From Io17-Chloro-G2 sp965226825 (lineage in GTDB: Bacteria; Chloroflexota; Dehalococcoidia; Lucifugimonadales; UBA3495): 64,000 nt of DNA. This document shows positions 16,880 to 25,326 of this stretch, piece by piece (the stretch's first letter is position 1; each line of letters starts with the position of its first letter). Made by a program: the position numbers and the translations under genes. Below the pieces are notes generated by a model. The model did no database searches, had not been told where the DNA came from, and saw only the letters and a program-made list of their open reading frames with translations. The stretch is from NCBI GenBank assembly GCA_965226825.1, contig CBDDED010000002.1, positions 372,001-436,000 on the forward strand, in the 5' to 3' direction.

Positions 16880-18376
16880 TTAGCCGACAGCTCCTTCCAG
16901 GCTGACCTTGAGCAACTGGGAGGCTTCCATTGCGAACTCGAAGGGCAGCTCCTGGAAAATGCCCCGGCAGAACCCGTTTATGATCATGTGATGGGCGTCT
17001 TCCACCGATATCCCCCTCTGCTGGCAGTAGAAAAGCTGCTCGTCGCTTACCTTGGAAGTGGAGGCCTCATGTTCCAATTGGGCAGTCGGGTTGCGGACCT
17101 CGATGTAAGGAACAGTGTGGGCCCCGCATTGGTCGCCGATTAGCAGGGAGTCGCATTGGGTGAAGTTCTTGGCGCCGTCGGCCGACGGGTTGATTTTCAC
17201 CAGGCCGCGGTAGGTGGCGTTGCCATGCCCGGCCGAGATGCCCTTGGCCACAATGGTGCTTTTGGTATTTTTGCCCAGGTGAAACATCTTGGTGCCGGTG
17301 TCGGCTTGCTGGTGGTTGTTGACCAGGGCCACCGAGTAAAACTCCCCAACGGAATTGTCTCCCTCGAGGACCACGCTGGGGTATTTCCAGGTGATGGCGG
17401 ACCCGGTTTCCACCTGGGTCCAGGAAATCTTGGAGTTTCTACCTTTGGCCTTGCCGCGCTTGGTGACGAAGTTGTACACGCCGCCGTTTCCGTCCTTGTC
17501 GCCGGGGAACCAGTTTTGAAGGGTGGAATACTTGATCTCGGCGTCGTCCATAGCCACCAGTTCCACCACCGCGGCATGCAGTTGGTGGGTCTTGCGGGCC
17601 GGGGCAGTGCAGCCTTCCAGGTAGCTGACGTAGCTGCCTTCCTCAGCGATTATCAAAGTCCGCTCGAACTGGCCGGAATCGGCCTGGTTGATGCGGAAGT
17701 AGGTCATCAACTCAATGGGGCACCTGACCCCCTTGGGTATGTAGGCGAAAGAGCCGTCGCTGAACACCGCGGCGTTTAGCGTGGCGTAGAAGTTGTCGCC
17801 GTAGGGCACCACCGAACCCAGGTATTTTTGCACCAGGTCCGGGTGTTTCTGAATCGCCTCGCTGATGGGGCAGAAGATGATGCCCGCTTTTTCCAGAGTC
17901 GCCTGGTAGGTAGTGGCCACGGACACGCTGTCCACGACCGCGTCGACTGCCACGCCGGCGAGTCGTTCCCGCTCGGCCAAGGGAATACCCAGCTTATCAA
18001 AGGCCTCAAGTATCTCCGGGTCTACGTCGTCCAGGCTCTTGGGCTGGTCGCCTCCGCTGCCGGGAGCGGCGTAGTAATGGATGTCCTGGTAATCAATGGG
18101 AGGGTACTCTACGTTGGCCCACGTTGGAGCCTGCTGGTTGAGCGTAACCCAGTAGCTGAAGGCCTTCAGCCGGTTTTCCAGCATCCAATCCGGCTCATTC
18201 TTTTTGGCCGAGATCAGGCGCACCACATCCTCACTCAGGCCCTTGGGGGCGACATCGGACTCGATGTCAATGGTGAATCCCCACTTGTACTCGGCGTCCA
18301 GATCGCTGGAGGTAGTGGCGCCTCGGGTGATTACCTGGGGCGCGGCGGTAGAAGTGTTATAAGGGGTCTGGGTCAT
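16880..18376 (-). CDS. sufB: SufB, Fe-S cluster assembly scaffold
   Basis: A 498-residue SufB. Hallmarks are CPISEAIQKHPDLVQKYLGSVVPYGDN, CPIELMTYFRINQADSGQFERT, the long EGCTAP strand, KSTIVAKGISAGHGNATYRGLV and HEASTSKVSDEQLFYCQQRG with a conserved Glu and Cys for cluster assembly. It is the promoter-proximal gene: ATG 18374-18376 is preceded by GAGGTAAGG and lies about 65 bases after the predicted transcription start. It is separated from sufC by the embedded toxin-antitoxin pair. Confidence 0.96.
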   Translation of the reverse strand: MTQTPYNTSTAAPQVITRGATTSSDLDAEYKWGFTIDIESDVAPKGLSEDVVRLISAKKNEPDWMLENRLKAFSYWVTLNQQAPTWANVEYPPIDYQDIHYYAAPGSGGDQPKSLDDVDPEILEAFDKLGIPLAERERLAGVAVDAVVDSVSVATTYQATLEKAGIIFCPISEAIQKHPDLVQKYLGSVVPYGDNFYATLNAAVFSDGSFAYIPKGVRCPIELMTYFRINQADSGQFERTLIIAEEGSYVSYLEGCTAPARKTHQLHAAVVELVAMDDAEIKYSTLQNWFPGDKDGNGGVYNFVTKRGKAKGRNSKISWTQVETGSAITWKYPSVVLEGDNSVGEFYSVALVNNHQQADTGTKMFHLGKNTKSTIVAKGISAGHGNATYRGLVKINPSADGAKNFTQCDSLLIGDQCGAHTVPYIEVRNPTAQLEHEASTSKVSDEQLFYCQQRGISVEDAHHMIINGFCRGIFQELPFEFAMEASQLLKVSLEGAVG

Positions 18377-18422
18377 CCTTACCTCAGGGGGTGGCTGGGT
18401 AGGCTAAACAAGGACAGCCGCA

Positions 18423-18447
18423 ATTGTCGACCTTTTAGGTAGACAAT
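18423..18447. promoter_or_regulatory. Palindromic operator overlapping the suf transcription start
   Basis: A 25-bp near-perfect palindrome: arms ATTGTCGACCT and AGGTAGACAAT around TTT, with one mismatch in eleven pairs. It directly follows the minus-strand -10 box, so a bound protein would block initiation. Its size and the central GACC/AGGT arms recall Rrf2-type (IscR/SufR-like) sites, but no regulator gene lies in the window. Confidence 0.6.
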
Positions 18448-18476
18448 ATGCTATCACCGGCCCAAGTAGGTGTCAA
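18448..18476 (-). promoter_or_regulatory. Sigma70-type promoter of the suf operon
   Basis: On the minus strand, TTGACA (18476-18471), a 17-base spacer and TAGCAT (18453-18448). The -35 box is perfect and the -10 matches four of six. It is the only strong candidate upstream of sufB. Confidence 0.7.
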
Positions 18477-18553
18477 CGTAGGAAGCAGGCACGGGCGTAG
18501 TGGAACTGGACCGGGGCGCAGCCTGTGTCCAGCGCCTGCCGGGCTTGTCCCCA

Positions 18554-19642
18554 TTAGCCATGCCGGACCAGGCGGATGGCATCGGGCGGGATGGTTACCG
18601 AGACCTGGTCGCCGGCTTCGGGACCGCCCCGGTCGGGCTTGAGCAGGCAGGTCAGGGAGCCCCGTCCGACGCGGACTATTATCTCGAATTCTCCCGCGTG
18701 GAAACGGCGGCTTTCTACGACACCTTCGAGGCTGTGGCCCTCGGCGGACCCATTTTGCCGGGCCGGTCCAAGGACTATTCGCCTCTCGTCGATAAGCGCC
18801 AAAACCTCGTCGCCCCCGTGGATGGCGAAGGCCTGCGGTTTGCTCGCTGCCAGCATGCCGAGCGTGCACTCGAAGCCGGTCCCGCCGTCCTTGTCCACGA
18901 GCGTTCCGGTAAGAGCGTTCTTGATGCCCATCGACCTTGCAACCAGCTCGCTGCGGGGCGCAATGAACAGGTCTTCCGGCGTGCCCGACTGGACGACGGC
19001 GCCTCGCTCCATGACAACCATAGAGTCGGCCATGGCGAACGCCTCGTCCCGGTCGTGGGTGACGTAGACCGCGGTCACGCCCACTTCTTTGAGAATAGCC
19101 CGGACCTGGGTCTGGAGCGACTCCCGCAACCGCCTGTCTAGTGAACCCAGGGGTTCGTCCAGCATCAGCAACCGGGGCTCGGCTGCCAGAGACCGAGCCA
19201 GCGCCACCCGCTGGCGTTCGCCGCCCGACAACTCGTGGACCTTCCTCCGGCCGAACCCGGCAAGATCCACCAGGTCCAAAAGCTCGTCGACCCGCCGGGC
19301 GACCTCTTCCCTCGAGCGCCTTTGCGAACGCTTTTGCATACGAAGGCCAAAAGACACGTTGCCCAAAACATCCATGGTGGGGAAGAGGGCAAGGTCCTGA
19401 AACATGAGGCCAAATCCCCTTTCCTGCGGAGGCAGGCCGTCAATCACGCGACCCTCGAAGGAGATGAAGCCCGCGTCCGGCGCTTCCAGTCCGGCGATAA
19501 GGCGTAATAACGTTGTCTTGCCACAACCGCTGGGGCCGAGCAGGCAGACGATTTCTCCCGGTTCGGCCTCCAGGGACGCGCCGCGCAGGACTGCAACGCC
19601 TCCAAAACTCTTGCTGATTCCAGATACCTCAAGCAGCGGCAT
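18554..19642 (-). CDS. ABC transporter ATPase (ThiQ/FbpC-type), thiamine-linked
   Basis: A 362-residue import ATPase: Walker A LLGPSGCGKTT, Q-loop MFQDLALFP, signature LSGGERQR, Walker B LLMLDEPLGSLD and H-loop YVTHDRDEA. The C-terminal 120 residues form a TOBE-like regulatory domain, longer than in classic ThiQ and closer to PotA/FbpC. It is the last gene of a three-gene operon, sharing base 19642 with the permease gene. The TPP riboswitch before the first gene argues for thiamine or a thiamine precursor as cargo. Confidence 0.88.
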   Translation of the reverse strand: MPLLEVSGISKSFGGVAVLRGASLEAEPGEIVCLLGPSGCGKTTLLRLIAGLEAPDAGFISFEGRVIDGLPPQERGFGLMFQDLALFPTMDVLGNVSFGLRMQKRSQRRSREEVARRVDELLDLVDLAGFGRRKVHELSGGERQRVALARSLAAEPRLLMLDEPLGSLDRRLRESLQTQVRAILKEVGVTAVYVTHDRDEAFAMADSMVVMERGAVVQSGTPEDLFIAPRSELVARSMGIKNALTGTLVDKDGGTGFECTLGMLAASKPQAFAIHGGDEVLALIDERRIVLGPARQNGSAEGHSLEGVVESRRFHAGEFEIIVRVGRGSLTCLLKPDRGGPEAGDQVSVTIPPDAIRLVRHG

Positions 19643-21291
19643 CAGAAGCCGCCCACATCCCGGTACCGGAAGCGCTCTATCGCCGCGAACACCAGGGCAA
19701 CTACCAGCATGAGAAGGCTGCTCATCGCGAGAGCCTGGCCCAGGTTGGCCTCACCCGGCTGGGACAGGAGACGGAATATCGCCACCGGCATGGTCGTGAG
19801 CTCGGGCCGCACCAGCAGCAGAGAAGCACCGAACTCTCCCATAGACACCGCAAAGGCGAAGGTTGCGCCGACCAGAAGGGCTCGGGAGACGATCGGTAGA
19901 TCGACGTGGATGAATATTTTGGTGGGAGAGGCTCCCAGGACCGCCGCGGCCTCCCTGAACTGGGCAGGCATGCCGCGAAGCACCGGAAGCAGGCTTCTTA
20001 TCACGAAAGGGTAAGCCACCAGGGAATGGGCAATGACTATGACCACCCAAGATGCCCGGAGGTCCAGCGGCCCGCGGTTGAACGCAAGCAAAAACCCAAA
20101 TCCCAGGATCACGGCTGACACACCGAGGGGCATCATGAAAAGGGCGTCGGCAGAACTCGTGCCGCGCCGCCTGGGCCGGCTGAGGAAGTAGGCCGCCGCC
20201 GTCCCGACGATCATGGAAATTGCCACGGTGGCCCCGGCAAAGCGCAGTGAATTCCATATTATGGCGGCCGGGGGAAGGTAGAAGTAGGAGCCTCTCTCAT
20301 TGGAAAAGAGGCTTTGGAAGTGGGCGAGGGAATACCCTCCGCCGGCAGTGGCCGCTCGTTCCACCAAAGCCAGAAGCGGGGAGAGGACAATCACCAACGC
20401 CAGGACCATCGCGACAATAAAGACAGTGTCACCGAAGCGTCTCGGCCGGCGCGCCGAAGCCTCGCGGGGAATGATTCCAACCGGCACCGAGACCCGCTGC
20501 TGGAACCTGGCGTAAACCAGCAGGAACCCGTAGGTGAAGAACATCTGGATGATGGACAGCGCAGCGGCCAACTCCAGCCGGAAGAGTTTGGCAGTCAGCT
20601 CGTAGATCGAAACCTCCAAGGTGGCGAACTGGGGACCGCCGAGGACCAGGATCACGCCGAACGAGGTGAACGAGAACGCGAACGCCAGCAATGCCGAGGA
20701 AGCGATCGCCGGGAGCAGGACCGGCAGTGTGACATGAAAGAGGGTGCGGACGCGCCCCGCTCCGAGCATCGCCGCGCTCTCCTCGATCTGGGGGTTGATG
20801 TTGGCCCAAAAGGCGGAGACGATCCTCACCACTATGGAGTAGTTGTAGAAGGCGTGGGCAATGAGAATGACCGTCAGCGTGTTGGCAATTCTGATGGGCG
20901 GTGAACTCAGCCCGAACGCGTCCATGAGGAATGTGTTCACCAGCCCTCGGGAGCCGAGAAGAGCGACGAACCCCATGGCCACCACGATAGTGGGCATGAT
21001 GAACGGGACGGTAGACACGGCCTTCAGAATAGTCTTGCCAGGAAACTCATGCCTGGCAAACAGGTAAGCCGCGGGCAATCCGACGGCCAGGGTGAGGAGC
21101 GTCGAGACTGCCGCCTGCCAGGTGGTAAACCAGATGCGCCCCAGGTAGTAGGAGTCGCCCAGCAACCTCCCGAAAGGGGCCAGTCCCAAGGCCTCGCCTT
21201 CAAGGCCCCGGGCCAGAACGGTCAAGAGCGGGTAAACGAAGAACAGGGCCAGGTAGGCGAGCGGAACGAAGACCAGCAGGCGGCGAGCCAT
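19642..21291 (-). CDS. thiP: ABC transporter permease (ThiP/FbpB-type), fused double domain
   Basis: A 549-residue inner-membrane permease with about twelve helices in two homologous halves. Each half has a cytoplasmic EAA loop for the ATPase: EESAAMLGAGRVRTLFHVTLP and REAAAVLGASPTKIFIHVDLP. This double architecture is typical of ThiP and the ferric-iron FbpB permeases. It lies 26 bases after the binding-protein gene and directly abuts the ATPase gene. The thiamine assignment depends on the upstream riboswitch. Confidence 0.85.
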   Translation of the reverse strand: MARRLLVFVPLAYLALFFVYPLLTVLARGLEGEALGLAPFGRLLGDSYYLGRIWFTTWQAAVSTLLTLAVGLPAAYLFARHEFPGKTILKAVSTVPFIMPTIVVAMGFVALLGSRGLVNTFLMDAFGLSSPPIRIANTLTVILIAHAFYNYSIVVRIVSAFWANINPQIEESAAMLGAGRVRTLFHVTLPVLLPAIASSALLAFAFSFTSFGVILVLGGPQFATLEVSIYELTAKLFRLELAAALSIIQMFFTYGFLLVYARFQQRVSVPVGIIPREASARRPRRFGDTVFIVAMVLALVIVLSPLLALVERAATAGGGYSLAHFQSLFSNERGSYFYLPPAAIIWNSLRFAGATVAISMIVGTAAAYFLSRPRRRGTSSADALFMMPLGVSAVILGFGFLLAFNRGPLDLRASWVVIVIAHSLVAYPFVIRSLLPVLRGMPAQFREAAAVLGASPTKIFIHVDLPIVSRALLVGATFAFAVSMGEFGASLLLVRPELTTMPVAIFRLLSQPGEANLGQALAMSSLLMLVVALVFAAIERFRYRDVGGF

Positions 21292-21317
21292 TGCAGGTCA
21301 ACCTAACCTTAACCGCG

Positions 21318-22385
21318 TCACCTCAGAACCACCTCTGTCCAAGCGTCGATCCACCCCTCGCGCTTCTCGTCTATTTCGGCCGGGCCGATGTCGGCCGGCT
21401 GAGTCGGTACTTCGGCGAACTTGAAGAAGTCGGGAGTCTTCGCGTTCGGGTTGACCGGGTAGACGAACATCTTGTCCGGGAAGTCCTCCTGGAAGCGGAT
21501 ATCGAGTGCGAAGTCAATGAATTTGCGGGCCAGGCTCGGGCTGTTGGCGCCCTTGAGTATCCCCATGCCTTCGATTTGGAGGAAGGTCGCCCGGTCGATC
21601 AGGATGTTGCCGGTCGGCGGCTCGCTCAGTTCTACTTCCGAGAAAAACACCTCGGCTGCCGGGCTGGTGGCGTAGCTCACAACCAGCGGGCGGTCGCCGC
21701 CGTACTTGGTGAAGTTGGTGTAGTAGGCGTCGGTCCAACCTTCAGTGACCAGAGCGTCGTTGGCCCTGAGGTCCCTCCAGAAATCCAGGTAGTCGTAGTC
21801 ATCGTCCTCTCCGAAGTACGAGACAGTCGCGATGAGGAAAGAGAGGCCGGGCGCGGATGAGGCCGGGTTTTCCACCACCAGCTTGCCCTTCCAGTCGGGG
21901 CCGGTCAGTTCCTCCAGGGTCGACGGAGGCGATATGCCGGCCTCTTCCAGGAACGCCTTGTCGTAGTTGATGTTGACGTATCCGTAGTCGATGGGCGTCA
22001 CATGGTTCGTGTCGTCGAAGATAAAGCGTTCGGGAACTACATCGAGGTTCTCGGACTCGTAGGGGTCGAAAACCTCTTCCTTGAGCGCCCGGCCGAGATA
22101 GGTGTTGTCTATGCCGTAGAGCAGGTCTGCGGATGGATTGCCCTTTTCCAGGATTGCGCGGTTCAATGCCAGCCCGGTGTCTCCGGCATCCTGGAAAACA
22201 ACGGTTGCGTCGTTGGCAGCCTCGAACTCTTTGATGACATCCTCGCCGATGTCAAAACTGCCGTGGGTCATTATCACGAGCTCGCGGTCTTCGTCTGCAC
22301 CGCCGCATGCCACCATCGCCACTAGAATACTCATCGAAAGAACCAGTACAACAACGCGCGTGATGACTCCCATTCTGCCTGCCAT
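21318..22385 (-). CDS. thiB: Thiamine-type ABC transporter substrate-binding lipoprotein
   Basis: A 355-residue extracytoplasmic solute-binding protein. Start ATG 22383-22385 has AGGAG five bases upstream. The leader ends with a lipobox (VAMVAC before GG), so it is lipid-anchored. The mature protein follows the ThiB/TbpA pattern: LVIMTHGSFDIGEDVIKEF, then ADLLYGIDNTYLGRAL, TPIDYGYVNINYDK and LVVENPASSAPGLSFL. It delivers the ligand to the downstream permease. A TPP riboswitch and terminator precede it, which supports thiamine, TPP or a pyrimidine precursor over iron as ligand. Confidence 0.9.
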   Translation of the reverse strand: MAGRMGVITRVVVLVLSMSILVAMVACGGADEDRELVIMTHGSFDIGEDVIKEFEAANDATVVFQDAGDTGLALNRAILEKGNPSADLLYGIDNTYLGRALKEEVFDPYESENLDVVPERFIFDDTNHVTPIDYGYVNINYDKAFLEEAGISPPSTLEELTGPDWKGKLVVENPASSAPGLSFLIATVSYFGEDDDYDYLDFWRDLRANDALVTEGWTDAYYTNFTKYGGDRPLVVSYATSPAAEVFFSEVELSEPPTGNILIDRATFLQIEGMGILKGANSPSLARKFIDFALDIRFQEDFPDKMFVYPVNPNAKTPDFFKFAEVPTQPADIGPAEIDEKREGWIDAWTEVVLR

Positions 22386-22427
22386 TGATTCTCCTTTCAT
22401 CTCATCGTGCTCCAATCTTGCAGCGAA

Positions 22428-22457
22428 ACAAAAAAGCCGCCCCTATCCGGGCGGCTT
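22428..22457 (-). terminator. Intrinsic terminator of the TPP attenuator
   Basis: On the minus strand AAGCCGCCC and GGGCGGCTT form a nine-base-pair stem with a six-base loop, followed by six T. It lies between the riboswitch and the thiB start, so ligand-bound RNA would terminate here. Confidence 0.9.
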
Positions 22458-22470
22458 ACAAATTAGCAGA

Positions 22471-22590
22471 AGGACCACGTCCCTTCGCTGGCATTACCCA
22501 GATCAGGTTCTCGGGGTCGTCCCATGATATCGGGACCTCTCAGCCTGGCTTCCCAAGCTCCCCCCGGGGCGGGTATTTGATTGTGGTTTC
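22471..22590 (-). ncRNA. TPP riboswitch (THI element)
   Basis: The minus strand carries the two signature segments of the thiamine pyrophosphate aptamer: GGCTGAGAGG (about 22536-22546) and ACCTGATCTGGGTAATGCCA with GCGAAGGGA following (22480-22508). ACCAC (22583-22587) and GTGGT (22474-22478) can close the P1 stem. It controls the thiamine-type transporter operon by transcription attenuation through the terminator just downstream. Confidence 0.95.
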
Positions 22591-22734
22591 AATTTACAGC
22601 GTGGGCCCGTCGAATGTCAACGCGGCAGGCAAACGCCCAAGGAATTCTTGATCCAGCCACCGATGGTTGACCCCGTGCTCAAACAATTGGGACAATAAAT
22701 TCCAATAAATAAATAATAGAAGGAAATAAATAAA

Positions 22735-23256
22735 ATGCGGTTTGTGATCGGCGGAAAGAGTCACGAATTGAATTACGAGACAGTACTTGAGGCCGCGAGT
22801 CAAATTGAGCCTGAAATTTTGGACGGCCGGCATAAGTATTACGTCGCCGCGCGAGGTCGTCGCTTCCCGGTAAAGCAACTATTTTCCCAAGCGACGGGCC
22901 GTGGCCGCGATGAATTCATTACCCATGACGCTGTTCGAAATCTAAGGAAGCTCGGGTTCTCAGTGGAGAATTTTCATGTCCCGTTGAGTCCAGCCACGGA
23001 TTTCGACGCCGCGGACCAGACCAAGAAAAATGGTACGGAATCGACAGTTAGTTTTCCGGTTTCCCTTGAGGCTGACGAAGACGGATATATCGTCGCTGCG
23101 TGCCCACAGTTACCCGGGTGCCACTCTCAAGGTAAATCAAGGGAAGAGGCAGTCAAAAACATTCAGGAAGCTATCCGGGGATACATTGCTAGCATGAAAC
23201 AACACGGCGAAGAAATCCCGATAGTTGATTGGGTAGTAGTCAAGGCTGACTTGTAG
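22735..23256 (+). CDS. hicB: HicB-family antitoxin with an extra N-terminal domain
   Basis: A 173-residue two-part protein. The C-terminal part (about 103-173) is HicB-like: a beta strand, DGYIVAACPQLPGCHSQGKS, and the helix EEAVKNIQEAIRGYIASMK. The N-terminal 85 residues form a separate domain (YYVAARGRRFPVKQLFSQATG, then THDAVRNLRKLGFSV). Its 'y-v...g..fP.Kq.......r.LGF' pattern recalls N-terminal modules of some McrA/HNH restriction-type proteins; this is only a resemblance. The linker is polar. AAGGA precedes ATG 22735 in an AT-rich leader unlike the neighbours, a hint of transfer. hicA follows with one base overlap, the reverse of the usual hicA-hicB order. Confidence 0.75.
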   Translation: MRFVIGGKSHELNYETVLEAASQIEPEILDGRHKYYVAARGRRFPVKQLFSQATGRGRDEFITHDAVRNLRKLGFSVENFHVPLSPATDFDAADQTKKNGTESTVSFPVSLEADEDGYIVAACPQLPGCHSQGKSREEAVKNIQEAIRGYIASMKQHGEEIPIVDWVVVKADL

Positions 23257-23471
23257 TGGCGCGATTGCCCGTGGTTTCAGGCCTCCAGTTTGTACGGGCA
23301 ATGGAGGGAATCGGATATATTTGGGAGCACACGCAGGGCAGTCACATGATATTGGTACATACAGATCGGCGACGTCTTTCCGTACCTAACCATAGGGAAT
23401 TGGGCAGAGTCCTGTTGAGGGCACTGATCAGCGATGCCGGTGTATCCAGGATCAATTCTCTCAGTTGCTGA
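23256..23471 (+). CDS. hicA: HicA-family mRNA interferase toxin
   Basis: A 71-residue dsRBD-like HicA protein: VSGLQFVRAMEGIGYIWEHT, the catalytic His in GSHMIL, then VPNHRELGRVLLRALISDAG. HicA cleaves mRNA and is held by HicB. GTG start shares a base with the hicB stop (TAGTG). Slightly short at the C-terminus but with all key elements. Confidence 0.85.
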   Translation: MARLPVVSGLQFVRAMEGIGYIWEHTQGSHMILVHTDRRRLSVPNHRELGRVLLRALISDAGVSRINSLSC

Positions 23472-23558
23472 ACCGGCGCCGCCGTCCGAACGACTAGTTC
23501 CCTTAGCGGTTGACGCTCCTCGAGGCTGGCTGTATAACTTTCGGCGAGGTACTGAAAT

Positions 23559-24371
23559 ATGAGCGCTGCCAGTGACCAAAACACACTTCTGCTGGGTGAC
23601 TGCCACACCCATTTGGACAAGTATGCCCCAGCGGAAATGCCAGAGATTCTGGAGCGGGCCAGGGAAGCGGGCGTCGGTTGCGTTATCTCCGCCGGAACCA
23701 CTCTGGATTCAACCAGGGACTGCATAGCGATGGCTGAACAATATGACATGATGTTCGCCGGGGTGGGTATTCATCCCATGGAAGCCTTCGAGCCGGTTAG
23801 CGATGATGTGTACCAGACCCTGGAAACGTTGGCCAAGTCTTCACCTAAGGTCGTTTGCATCAGCGAGGTGGGACTAGACTTTCTCCCCGCTTCTCCCAAC
23901 CACGAAGTCCAATACCAGGTGTTCCGCCAGCATATCCGGTTGGCCAAGAGCCTGAGGCTACCCATCATATTCCACTCCAGGGAGTCTCATCCCGAGGTTT
24001 TCCAGACCCTGCGCGAAGAGCAGGCCGGTGACGTCGGCGGCGTGATGCACTATTTTCAGGCCGATGAAGCTACCGCGCGGGAAGCCATCGACTGCGGATT
24101 TTTCATTTCCCTGGCCCGCCCTTTGTTGCGCCTGCCCGAGTTGGAAGCGGTGGCCAAGGTCATACCTTTGGAAAACATTGTCCTGGAGACCGACGCCGCT
24201 CCCCAACCCTTCAAGAAGTACCGCCACAATTGGACCGAGCCCCGGCACGTGCAGGCCGTGGCACAGCGGTTGGCCGACCTGAAGGGAATAACCCTGGAAG
24301 AAGTAACCCAGGTCACATCGCAAAACCTGGCAAACCTGCTGGGCCTGGAAAACTTGTCCGTTTCCAGCTAG
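23559..24371 (+). CDS. tatD: TatD-family metal-dependent hydrolase/DNase
   Basis: A 270-residue TIM-barrel hydrolase. Metal ligands are seen in order: CHTHLD near the N-terminus, SEVGLDF (Glu), IIFHSRES (His), VMHYF (His) and VLETDAAP (Asp). TatD proteins are 3'-5' exo- or endodeoxyribonucleases implicated in DNA repair and quality control, although some are only annotated so. It follows hicBA by 87 bp on the same strand; no operon link is evident. Confidence 0.9.
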   Translation: MSAASDQNTLLLGDCHTHLDKYAPAEMPEILERAREAGVGCVISAGTTLDSTRDCIAMAEQYDMMFAGVGIHPMEAFEPVSDDVYQTLETLAKSSPKVVCISEVGLDFLPASPNHEVQYQVFRQHIRLAKSLRLPIIFHSRESHPEVFQTLREEQAGDVGGVMHYFQADEATAREAIDCGFFISLARPLLRLPELEAVAKVIPLENIVLETDAAPQPFKKYRHNWTEPRHVQAVAQRLADLKGITLEEVTQVTSQNLANLLGLENLSVSS

Positions 24372-24524
24372 CCGACCCCTGTCTCTCATCAACCCGGCCC
24401 TGGCTTACTCCGCATCGGCCCGCTGTCGATGGCGGCGACCGGTGTCGGACATAACGAGCCTGCCGCTTGCCTGTCTGAGACCCCGCGATGCTGCTTTTGA
24501 CCCTTGCCAATGGCGCTCCGGAGT

Positions 24525-24553
24525 TTGAGCAAAAACCCTCTCAATGTTAAGAT
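24525..24553 (+). promoter_or_regulatory. Promoter candidate before the DUF1802 gene
   Basis: TTGAGC (24525-24530), a 17-base spacer and TAAGAT (24548-24553), about 47 bases before the GTG start at 24600. Both boxes are four- to five-of-six matches. Confidence 0.45.
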
Positions 24554-24599
24554 TACCTAATGCTGGGGAGCCGGAAATTCCCAATTAGCGGAGACTGAA

Positions 24600-25184
24600 G
24601 TGAGTACGAATTGTCAAACCGCGTTGAAAGAGTGGGCGGTGACGGTTGATGCGTTGGCGCGAGGCCAGCAAATTCTCCTGTTGCGCAAGGGCGGTATCCA
24701 TGAAGACAGCAAGGACTTTCGGGTTGTACACCCTGAGTTTCTGCTATACCCGACCTACGAGCACCAGCGCGAAGACCTGTTGAAGGAAGATTACCAGTCC
24801 CAGTTAGAAAGTCTTCTGGCCGGAGCCCACAACCCGGATGAGATCCGTTTCACCCACTGGGCCAAGGTGGAGGAAATGGTGGAGGTCTCCCAGCAGGAGC
24901 CGGTCGACGCCTTGTCGCCGTTCTACATCTGGACCAACTTCTACGCCCAGTCCAGGCTCCACTGGAAGCCCATGGTGCCGCTCTCAATAATCTTGCTCCG
25001 CGTCTACCAGATGCAAAACCCGGTTGTGGTGCCATTCATCTCCGAGTACCGTGGGTGCACGTCCTGGGTGGACATCATCCCCACGGTTGAGATGGGACAA
25101 CTCCAACCGGTGCTCTCGGACGAAGAGTTCCAACGGCAGGTGGACGAAATCAAAAGAAGTTTGGCAGCGCCGGCACTCGGGTAA
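24600..25184 (+). CDS. DUF1802 family protein
   Basis: A 194-residue soluble protein with the DUF1802 pattern: ALKEWAVTVDALARGQQILLLRKGGI, then FLLYPTYEHQ and RFTHWAKVEEMVEV. GTG start at 24600. The beta-rich N-terminus with 'LLRKGGI' looks like a small-molecule-binding or nuclease-related fold, but the family has no established function. It is solitary, followed by an aldo/keto reductase on the same strand. Confidence 0.85.
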   Translation: MSTNCQTALKEWAVTVDALARGQQILLLRKGGIHEDSKDFRVVHPEFLLYPTYEHQREDLLKEDYQSQLESLLAGAHNPDEIRFTHWAKVEEMVEVSQQEPVDALSPFYIWTNFYAQSRLHWKPMVPLSIILLRVYQMQNPVVVPFISEYRGCTSWVDIIPTVEMGQLQPVLSDEEFQRQVDEIKRSLAAPALG

Positions 25185-25326
25185 ACTTGCTGCTCGGTCC
25201 CGACAATACGGGTTCTGTGATAGTCACCGCCGACCAACAAACCGTCTGAACCATCCGAACAATCTCCGTCGCCTGAGTGACCACCCCTTTCCGGTTGATT
25301 AATTTTTTGGGACAGGTTAGAAACGT

